In this document: piece by piece, positions 57,546 through 64,000 of the stretch
Numbering within the stretch: the stretch's first letter is position 1
How the letters are laid out: each line of letters starts with the position of its first letter
Source: Clostridia bacterium
GTDB taxonomy: Bacteria; Bacillota; Peptococcia; DRI-13; UBA5745
Assembly: GCA_018434325.1 (NCBI GenBank)
Contig: JAHDPO010000036.1
Coordinates: 32,451 to 96,450, forward strand
Direction: 5' to 3'
Length of the DNA: 64,000 nt
The notes under the pieces: model-generated
Databases searched by the model: none
Seen by the model: the letters and a program-made list of their open reading frames with translations, nothing else
What the model was told of the DNA's origin: nothing
Program-made: the position numbers and the translations under genes

Positions 57546-59704
57546 ATGCTGCGGTAAGCGCCCCTGTTATTGCTTTGGCCGGTAATCCCAATGTAGGTAA
57601 ATCCACCATATTCAATTGCCTGACCGGTATGCACCAGCATACGGGCAATTGGCCCGGCAAAACCGTTGCCGGCGCCGAAGGCCGTCATTATTTTGGCGGC
57701 AGGGAATGGCGGATTGTGGATCTGCCCGGCACTTACTCCATATCGGCTCATTCTGCCGAAGAAAAGATCGCCAGGGATTACCTCTGCTTTGCTAAGCCAT
57801 CCGCTGTAATTGTTGTTTGCGACGCCACTTGTCTGGAACGCAATTTAAACCTGGTGCTGCAGATCCGGGAGATTACCCCAAACATAGTGGTTTGTGTTAA
57901 TTTACTGGATGAAGCGGCAAAAAAGCAAATTATCCTGGATTTGCCGGAGCTTTCCCGGCTGCTGGGTCTGCCGGTGGTGGGGGCCAGCGCCCGGGCCGGC
58001 CGGGGAGTAAAGGAATTAATGGAGCAAGCGTCTGCTCTGTCCGGAGCTGACGCCGGAACTGCCGTCGGAACTGCTGCCGAAACTGCCGCCGCCGGCGCTT
58101 TTGCTGCCGGAGTCACCACTGATGCCTCCGCTCCTGCTCGCCACTGCTGCCGGCTCACCTACCCCCGGCCCATAGAGGAGGCTATCAACAGCCTGCTGCC
58201 TTTCCTGGAGGGTTTGGCGCCCGCCTTACCCCGGCGCTGGCTGGCCCTGCAATTACTGGACAAAGACGGCAGCTTCTTGGAATCTCTGGCCAGGTCAGCC
58301 GCTCTGGATATCGGGACTATGCCGGAGCTTGCCCGGCAGCTGGATCAGCTGCATAATCAACTGGCTCAAGCAGGCTACCACTGCTGCCGGCTTAGGGACG
58401 AAATCACGGCTGCCGGCGTCAGGCAGGCGGAAATTATTGCTGCCAAGGTGGTCCGCCATATCCGGGAAGACAGCCACCGCCGGGACCGCCTCATCGATAA
58501 TTGGCTGACCGGCCGCTTTACCGGCATGCCTCTCATGCTGGCTCTTTTGGCTTTGGTATTCTGGATTACCATAGTCGGAGCCAATTACCCCTCCGCCGCC
58601 CTATCTAATTTATTTTTTGCCTTGGAAAGCAGCCTGGCCCGGCTTTTATCCGCCGCCCCCCCTTGGCTTTCTTCCTTATTGATAGAAGGCGTCTACCGCA
58701 CCTTGACCTGGGTGGTTTCGGTAATGCTGCCGCCTATGGCCATTTTCTTTCCCCTGTTCACCCTTCTGGAAGACGCCGGCTATCTGCCCCGGGTAGCCTT
58801 TAATCTGGATCATTACTTTCAAAAATGCGGCGCTTGCGGTAAACAAGCTCTTACCATGTGCATGGGATTTGGCTGCAATGCCGCCGGCGTCACCGGTTGC
58901 CGCATCATCGACTCCCCCCGGGAACGGCTGATCGCCATCCTGACCAATTCCCTGGTGCCATGCAACGGCCGCTTTCCCACCCTTATCGCCATCATCACCA
59001 TGTTTTTCACGGTTCAATTCAGCATGAGCGCCGGCGGCTCTCTCAGTCTCACCTTGTTGCTGACCGCCTTTATTCTGCTGGGTATTCTTATGACCTTTCT
59101 CTCCTCCGCTTTTTTGTCCAATACGCTGCTCAAGGGCATTCCCTCCTCTTTCGCCCTGGAGCTGCCGCCTTACCGCCGGCCCCAATTTCGGCAGGTGGTT
59201 GTCCGCTCCGTTTTTGACCGCACCTTATTTGTTTTAGGTCGGGCTATCCTGGCTGCCGCTCCCGCTGGCTTTATCATCTGGTTTTTAGCAAACATCAATA
59301 CCGGCGGCCAGACTTTACTGGCTCACTTTACGGGTTTTTTGGACCCGGCCGGCCGGCTGCTGGGCCTGGATGGTGTGATTTTGATGGCGTTCATCCTGGG
59401 CTTTCCCGCCAATGAAATCGTCGTGCCTTTAATTATTATGATGTATGGTGCGGGCGCCAGTCTGGCGGAGGCCGACAGCCTTTTGACTTTAAAAACCCTG
59501 CTGCTGGATAACGGCTGGACCTGGGTTACCGCCCTATGCACCATGGTCTTCTGCCTTTTTCATTTTCCCTGTGCCACCACATTTCTGACCATAAAAAAAG
59601 AAACCCAGAGCTGGCGCTGGGCCCTGCTGGCTTTCTTTTTGCCTACGGCAATCGGTATTGGCTTTTGCCTGTTAATCAACGGCTTCGCTCATCTTATTCT
59701 CTGA
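57536..59704 (+). CDS. feoB: Ferrous iron transport protein B
   Basis: 722 residues. GTPase domain: G1 GNPNVGKST (residues 16-24), G2 GKTVAG, G3 DLPGTYS, G4 NLLDEAAK, G5 GASARAGRG. The GDI-like region has an inserted Ala/Gly/Thr run near residues 170-200 (AGTAVGTAAETAAAGAF). The permease follows, with two Gate motifs (PRVAFNLDHYFQKCG, SLVPCNGRFPTLIAI) and the end segment CTMVFCLFHFPCATT. It takes up Fe2+ across the inner membrane. A GGGAGGG site precedes the ATG. The next gene is convergent, 12 bases away. Confidence 0.97.
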   Translation: MAIDAAVSAPVIALAGNPNVGKSTIFNCLTGMHQHTGNWPGKTVAGAEGRHYFGGREWRIVDLPGTYSISAHSAEEKIARDYLCFAKPSAVIVVCDATCLERNLNLVLQIREITPNIVVCVNLLDEAAKKQIILDLPELSRLLGLPVVGASARAGRGVKELMEQASALSGADAGTAVGTAAETAAAGAFAAGVTTDASAPARHCCRLTYPRPIEEAINSLLPFLEGLAPALPRRWLALQLLDKDGSFLESLARSAALDIGTMPELARQLDQLHNQLAQAGYHCCRLRDEITAAGVRQAEIIAAKVVRHIREDSHRRDRLIDNWLTGRFTGMPLMLALLALVFWITIVGANYPSAALSNLFFALESSLARLLSAAPPWLSSLLIEGVYRTLTWVVSVMLPPMAIFFPLFTLLEDAGYLPRVAFNLDHYFQKCGACGKQALTMCMGFGCNAAGVTGCRIIDSPRERLIAILTNSLVPCNGRFPTLIAIITMFFTVQFSMSAGGSLSLTLLLTAFILLGILMTFLSSAFLSNTLLKGIPSSFALELPPYRRPQFRQVVVRSVFDRTLFVLGRAILAAAPAGFIIWFLANINTGGQTLLAHFTGFLDPAGRLLGLDGVILMAFILGFPANEIVVPLIIMMYGAGASLAEADSLLTLKTLLLDNGWTWVTALCTMVFCLFHFPCATTFLTIKKETQSWRWALLAFFLPTAIGIGFCLLINGFAHLIL

Positions 59705-59716
59705 TTTCGCAGAATT

Positions 59717-61654
59717 TCAGCACTGCTTATCCAAAAACCGGTTAACCGTAGAAACCAGTGTTTTGATATTGAGGGGCTTGCCGATATGGGCATTCATCCC
59801 CGCCTGAAGACTGCTTTCCACATCTTCTTTAAACACATTCGCGCTTACGGCCATGATGACGGTATCCTTAACGGGGCCTTCCATGGCCCGAATTTTTTTT
59901 GTGGCCTCATAGCCGTCCATAACCGGCATCTGTACGTCCATAAAAACGATGTCATAGGGGTTTGCCGTAATCAGGTCGATGGCCTCCTGGCCATTGGCAG
60001 CTTCATCGATAGCCATGCCGGTCTCCGCCAATAGCTCCAAAGCCACAATCCGGTTCAGTTTCACATCATCCACCACTAAGCCCCGCTTGCCGGCATAAAT
60101 ATTTTTAATCTGTCCCAAGTCTTGGGGGCTGTCATTTCCTGCCGGACGGTCGGCAGCCACCGGCAAATCCACACTAAAGGAAAAACAGGAGCCTTGACCT
60201 ACTTCCGTTTCTACGATAATGTCGGAATTCATCAAAGCAAGGATCCGTTTATTAATGGCCAGCCCCAGGCCCGTACCGCCAAAACGGCGGGAAATGGAGC
60301 CGTCTGCCTGGACAAAGGGGTTGAATAAGCGTTCCAGCTGATGCTGGTAAATGCCCGGGCCATTATCCCTGACCGCAAAAAGCAGCCGGGCCTTCCCGTC
60401 CTCCATGGCCTGCAGGGAAACCTTCAGCTCAACCTGGCCTTTTGCTGGCGTGAATTTGACGGCGTTAGACAGGAAGTTCAGCAATACCTGAGACAAGCGC
60501 ATAGAATCCCCCACCAAAGTCTGAGGTATCTTCTCATCCACCCGGATCGCAAAACAGATAGCCTTTTCCCGGGCCTTTTCCCGGATCAGAGAATTGATCT
60601 TTTCCACCATGGCTGTCAAAGAGAAAGGCTCAATGCTGAGCTCCAACCTGCCCTCCTCGATCTTTGACAGATCAAGAACATCATTGATCAGATCTAAGAG
60701 GTGCATGGAGGATACTTCAATGGTTTTGATGGCCTCCTGCAATCTTTCCCGGTCATCGGTGAGCCCGGCAATCCGGGCCATGCCGACAATGGCATTTAAG
60801 GGCGTCCGCATCTCGTGACTCATCCGGGAGAGGAATTCGCTTTTGCCACGATTGGCCGCCTCAGCGGCAATTTTGGCCTCCAAAAGATTTTTTTCCAGCT
60901 CCTTCTGAATGCCGATATCGACAAAGCTGTCCACCAGGTATTCCGTGTCCTCAATGGTGATCCGGGTGCCGGTTTTAATGACGGGAATCAAGGCCCCATC
61001 TTTCCGCTCAATAACCCTTTCGGTTACGATGGTCGTCAGCTCCCGCTCGCTGATATGAGGGCATAAATCCATAGAGCTGCGGCATAAAACATCACAGCAT
61101 CTATGACCGATGATCTCATCAGCCCTCATTTGCAGCATTTCCTGCATAAAACAGTTTACCATTTCAATCACATGTGTCTGCATATTAATTAAAACAATGC
61201 CTATTTTAGCAGAGTCCAGCACCTTTTGAAAAAGCTCGCTGTCTTTCTTGACCTGCTGGTTAATCGCCGGTATTTCCGCGATATCTCGGATAACGGCGGC
61301 GGTGCCATACATAACGCCATTTTCGTCGTAAACGGGAAAGACCGATTGAGCAACGGTAATGACGCTGCCGCTTTTGTGGCGTAGATAGCCGGTGCCATTC
61401 CAAAACCCTTTTTTAAACACCTCCGGCTGTACCACGTTAAGTACAAAGTGGTCAAAATCATTGGCATGGACGTCGGCAATGGTGGCAAAGTCCGGCCGTT
61501 CATCAAGGCTGTAGCCCATTTTGGTGTAAGCGGAATTATTAAGATAGATCAGCTTACCTTCCAGATCGGCAATGCCGATAAAATTGTTGGAGCTGTCTAC
61601 GATAGAAGCTTTCATCCGAGTAAGGTATTCTTCATTAAGCCCTTTTTTGTCCAT
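59717..61654 (-). CDS. PAS-containing hybrid sensor histidine kinase with receiver domain
   Basis: The start is uncertain: ATG at 61654 follows GGGTGA at ~6 bases; a GTG at 61663 is the alternative. No membrane segment, so cytoplasmic. Two PAS domains (IVDSSNNFIGIADLEGKLIY; VLDSAKIGIVLINMQTHVIE), a HisKA box (RMSHEMRTPLNAIVGMARIA), an ATPase domain (NFLSNAVKFTPAKGQ, DNGPGI, GTGLGLAI) and a C-terminal receiver (VDDVKLNRIVALELLAETG, phospho-acceptor in FMDVQMPVMDG, then KPLNIKTLV). The domain order is that of hybrid kinases needing an outside phosphotransfer partner, which is not adjacent. Confidence 0.94.
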   Translation of the reverse strand: MDKKGLNEEYLTRMKASIVDSSNNFIGIADLEGKLIYLNNSAYTKMGYSLDERPDFATIADVHANDFDHFVLNVVQPEVFKKGFWNGTGYLRHKSGSVITVAQSVFPVYDENGVMYGTAAVIRDIAEIPAINQQVKKDSELFQKVLDSAKIGIVLINMQTHVIEMVNCFMQEMLQMRADEIIGHRCCDVLCRSSMDLCPHISERELTTIVTERVIERKDGALIPVIKTGTRITIEDTEYLVDSFVDIGIQKELEKNLLEAKIAAEAANRGKSEFLSRMSHEMRTPLNAIVGMARIAGLTDDRERLQEAIKTIEVSSMHLLDLINDVLDLSKIEEGRLELSIEPFSLTAMVEKINSLIREKAREKAICFAIRVDEKIPQTLVGDSMRLSQVLLNFLSNAVKFTPAKGQVELKVSLQAMEDGKARLLFAVRDNGPGIYQHQLERLFNPFVQADGSISRRFGGTGLGLAINKRILALMNSDIIVETEVGQGSCFSFSVDLPVAADRPAGNDSPQDLGQIKNIYAGKRGLVVDDVKLNRIVALELLAETGMAIDEAANGQEAIDLITANPYDIVFMDVQMPVMDGYEATKKIRAMEGPVKDTVIMAVSANVFKEDVESSLQAGMNAHIGKPLNIKTLVSTVNRFLDKQC

Positions 61655-61734
61655 ATCATTCACCCGTATTCTAATCTTCTCATTCTTGCTTCATTATAGC
61701 TAATATTTAAAATCCTGTATAGTACCGCCGGATT

Positions 61735-63198
61735 TTATCTGCCCAAATGAAGCCTGTAAGGTGCGGTGAAGTAATAGGCCGGATTCATGACCCGCAGCCG
61801 CAAGGACCTCCCATCGCCCTTTTCCAGGGCAAAAGCAACCTTCGTGATAATGCCGTTTTCATCAGGCTCCATAGAATATCCTCCGCCGGCAGGCCGGCCC
61901 ATAGAACTAAGCCGCATAAAACCGGTCCCCGACATGATTTTGTCCGGCGCTTTATTGTCGTAGCGCAGATTCATTACTAAGGCTCTTTCGCCGCCAAAAG
62001 CCTCATTTTCTACCTCCACATCCACAATAGTCATGGTGCAATCGGCAAATTCTACTTTCCGATTCACCGTCAGCCTTTCTCCTTCCGCCGGAACAGGCAG
62101 CTTAATGTCTTTATACTCGCTGCTTTGAACCAGGATGAAGGGAATATCCAGCACCAAATCCCGGTCCTCCGGCCCCAAGGCAAAGGTGAACTTCGTATTT
62201 GGACCCATAAAGCTTTCCGGCAGGGTATAGCTTTTGGGGCCTGTACTGGTCAGCAAGCTTAAATCCTGGCCGCCGTAACCCCTATCCCATTCCTTGGAGA
62301 AGGATTGGATCTGGTAATTGCTTTTGTTAAGGGGATAAAGCTCCACCGTGACCTGATTCCCGGCAAACTCCGGTACTGCCGTGATGGCAATATCATGATG
62401 AACGTCGGTAGCCCCGATATCCGTCAACCGCTCAAAAGTCGCCACATCTTTTAAGGTAAATTCCAGGGACAAGCCCAGGCCCCCATGCTCCAGCCGGTAT
62501 ACGATATCCTTGCCGATATCTGTCGCGGCCACTTGATAAGTAAACGTGCTGCTTTCCTTTCGGGAACCGCCGCCGGTGGAGCCCATGAAATCTTTATATT
62601 GCTGCTCACCGGCATAAAGACTGACCTCAGGCTGCTGCAGCCGGTCTTCTTTTTGCAGCCGCTCCCATTCTGCCTGTTTTTTGGCTAGCAAATCTTCTTC
62701 CGTCAGGTTTTTCCATTCCACTTCAAACAAAACAGTAATGTTATCCTTGCCGGCAATAGCGTTTTGCAGCGATAACCGGGCTTCCTGGTTTTCGACGCTG
62801 GGCAAGCTATCCGCTACATAGAGGATAGCATCCCCTTCGTTGGCCCCCGCCTGATTTTCCACAATGCCATAGCCGGGAATAAAGCTGAAAAAACGGTTGA
62901 CGGCAGCGATGACCACGTCAAAGTTCATTAAAGATAGGGCCAAAAAGAGCAGGACCCCCGCCGCCAGCAGGGGCATTTTTTGCGATAAAAGCTTTGACGG
63001 GCCCCGGCGGAGCTTAGGGCTTGCCGGCGGCTGCAGCCCGGCTTTCATGAAGGTCTTATCTTTGATCCGGCGAATCGCCGACTGATCCAAGCCCTCGCTC
63101 ATCCCTTGAGCCATTGCCTCCGGTTCTATTAACTCTAAAAGCTCGTCGGTAGCGTCATGCTCCAATTGATCCATAAATTTCATCATTTTCTCTTCCAT
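61735..63198 (-). CDS. Anti-sigma factor, DUF4179-like
   Basis: The ATG at 63198 shares its A with the TGA stop of the sigma gene (TGATG) and has GGGGGTG upstream; earlier TTG/GTG codons are less likely. 487 residues: a cytoplasmic N-terminal helix region (EKMMKFMDQLEHDATDELLE), one membrane segment near 80 (LLAAGVLLFLALSLMNFDVV), then a large beta-rich extracellular domain (FSFIPGYGIVENQAGANEGD, SLQNAIAGKDNITVLFEVEW). The N-terminal part would bind the sigma factor and the outer part sense envelope state. No protease-site motif is recognisable. Confidence 0.85.
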   Translation of the reverse strand: MEEKMMKFMDQLEHDATDELLELIEPEAMAQGMSEGLDQSAIRRIKDKTFMKAGLQPPASPKLRRGPSKLLSQKMPLLAAGVLLFLALSLMNFDVVIAAVNRFFSFIPGYGIVENQAGANEGDAILYVADSLPSVENQEARLSLQNAIAGKDNITVLFEVEWKNLTEEDLLAKKQAEWERLQKEDRLQQPEVSLYAGEQQYKDFMGSTGGGSRKESSTFTYQVAATDIGKDIVYRLEHGGLGLSLEFTLKDVATFERLTDIGATDVHHDIAITAVPEFAGNQVTVELYPLNKSNYQIQSFSKEWDRGYGGQDLSLLTSTGPKSYTLPESFMGPNTKFTFALGPEDRDLVLDIPFILVQSSEYKDIKLPVPAEGERLTVNRKVEFADCTMTIVDVEVENEAFGGERALVMNLRYDNKAPDKIMSGTGFMRLSSMGRPAGGGYSMEPDENGIITKVAFALEKGDGRSLRLRVMNPAYYFTAPYRLHLGR

Positions 63199-63782
63199 CA
63201 CCAAACACCCCCTAAAGCCAGTTTCAACTTATCCAGACCTCTGGATATTTTTTTGTCGATGGTATTTTCCTTAATAGCCAAGGCTTGGGCAATGGCCCTG
63301 GTGCTTTGGCCAAAGTAATATTTGCGGATAAATATTTCGCTGTCCGGCGGGCCTAAAGCCTTGATCTGCCGGACCAGCTCCTGGCCGGTTTCCCGGGCCG
63401 TCACCGCCGCCTCCACCTGATTGGCAGCCGTATGCTGGCCGGGCCCTTGTCCTATTTCTTCTTGCTCTAATGAAACAGCGGTCCGCAACGGCTCATTGGC
63501 CTGACCGGTAAGCCGGCGAAACTTATCGATGGCTTTTCGTTTGGCCATCACAGCCAAAAAGGCTTTAATACTGCCCTTGGCAATATCTATGGAATCACGG
63601 CTTTGAAATACTGCATAGAAAACGTCGCTGGTGCATTCTTCGATATCCTCTCTGCCGGTTACGGCCGCCAGCTTGCCTGATACGATGGTATAAACAAAAC
63701 CCAAATAATTATCCATCATATACGCAAGCCCCTTTTCCGGCTCATCCCGCAGCAGGCGGATCAATTCCTCATCACCAATCAA
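63198..63782 (-). CDS. ECF RNA polymerase sigma factor
   Basis: Starts with TTG at 63782 after AAGGTGAG. 194 residues: region 2 (YMMDNYLGFVYTIVSGKLAA, DIEECTSDVFYAVFQ, SIKAFLAVMAKRKAIDKFRR) and region 4 (LGPPDSEIFIRKYYFGQSTR, AIAQALAIKENTIDKKISRG). Translationally coupled to its membrane anti-sigma factor. Its own promoter (63816-63844) looks sigma-A-like. It probably answers envelope stress. The regulon is not recognisable here. Confidence 0.94.
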   Translation of the reverse strand: MIGDEELIRLLRDEPEKGLAYMMDNYLGFVYTIVSGKLAAVTGREDIEECTSDVFYAVFQSRDSIDIAKGSIKAFLAVMAKRKAIDKFRRLTGQANEPLRTAVSLEQEEIGQGPGQHTAANQVEAAVTARETGQELVRQIKALGPPDSEIFIRKYYFGQSTRAIAQALAIKENTIDKKISRGLDKLKLALGGVW

Positions 63783-63815
63783 AGGCTCACCTTCTTTGCT
63801 TCAACTAATCTCTTC

Positions 63816-63844
63816 ACTATATCCATTCGTAAGCGGCTGGTCAA
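63816..63844 (-). promoter_or_regulatory. Promoter of the ECF sigma operon
   Basis: On the minus strand TTGACC (63839-63844), 17 bases, TATAGT (63816-63821), about 33 bases before the start codon. Confidence 0.7.
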
Positions 63845-63894
63845 ATCTGACCATAAAAAAGTCGGTGTCAAGTTGTTGTAGGAGAAAAAATAAA

Positions 63895-64000
63895 ATGGGC
63901 AGCAAACAAGGGTGGGAGGAAAAGATCCCGCCACTTGAGGGAAGTTCAGCGGGAAAAGGAGTAGATGGCAGAAAAAGCAGGCGTCTTTTTGCCCAGACTA
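63895..64000 (+). CDS. Possible 5' end of an unidentified gene (partial)
   Basis: An ATG at 63895 with AGGAG about 11 bases upstream opens a frame (MGSKQGWEEKIPPLEGSSAG...) that stays open to the window end, 35 codons. The peptide is basic and not recognisable. It may be a real gene or chance. Confidence 0.3.
   Translation, partial: MGSKQGWEEKIPPLEGSSAGKGVDGRKSRRLFAQT

Overview
The window reads as a chromosomal stretch of an anaerobic Bacillota (clostridial or negativicute-like) with moderate G+C. Pointers are strong AGGAGG-type ribosome sites, many lipoprotein signal peptides, S-layer and cell-wall-binding modules, FeoAB with bacterial ferredoxins, an ECF sigma with a DUF4179-like anti-sigma, and PucR, PadR, TetR and Crp/Fnr regulators. 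I cannot place it to genus. I recognised no rRNA, tRNA, CRISPR array or intact transposase.

Region by region: 1-370 is the 5' part of a solute-binding lipoprotein. 637-11116 is a zinc-ribbon/AIM24/surface-lipoprotein block whose three promoters carry the same 17-bp dyad joined to weak -35 boxes; it ends with a 2187-residue lipoprotein with two vWFA domains. 11308-12667 is a PadR/HAAS pair. 13194-15277 is a PAS/HD-GYP protein translationally coupled to a di-iron beta-lactamase-fold protein of ODP type, a probable oxygen or redox to cyclic-di-GMP device. 15511-21023 holds a two-component system followed by VTC-domain, DUF4956 and DUF4353 genes. 21437-30479 looks acquired: a serine recombinase remnant, a TetR regulator and a 2590-residue GLUG/MBG/SLH/cell-wall-binding surface protein. 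30754-37153 is a TetR-controlled heterodimeric ABC exporter with two HlyD-type adaptors. 37715-39638 is an alkA-adaA-ogt alkylation-repair operon. 39924-40200 fits a type I toxin/antisense RNA pair, and 40266-42583 is a Phe/Tyr leader-peptide attenuator in front of DAHP synthase and prephenate dehydrogenase.

42661-53167 is a catabolic locus: an AbgT-family transporter and two cytosine-deaminase-like amidohydrolases diverge from an ankyrin-TPR protein, FdrA (AllF-like) and a DUF1116 protein (YlbE/AllG-like), with a frameshifted PucR regulator beside them. It resembles the oxamate carbamoyltransferase system but lacks the third (DUF2877) subunit. 53343-63782 carries an AI-2E-family permease, a Crp/Fnr regulator, thioredoxin, a polyferredoxin pair, FeoAB, a hybrid histidine kinase and an ECF sigma/anti-sigma pair.

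The most unusual non-coding features are a 186-bp element at 55623-55808 that folds into two consecutive, almost completely paired four-way junctions, three copies of an inverted-repeat-bounded element (12782, 21087, 55347), the Phe/Tyr attenuator, and the shared operator of the zinc-ribbon block.
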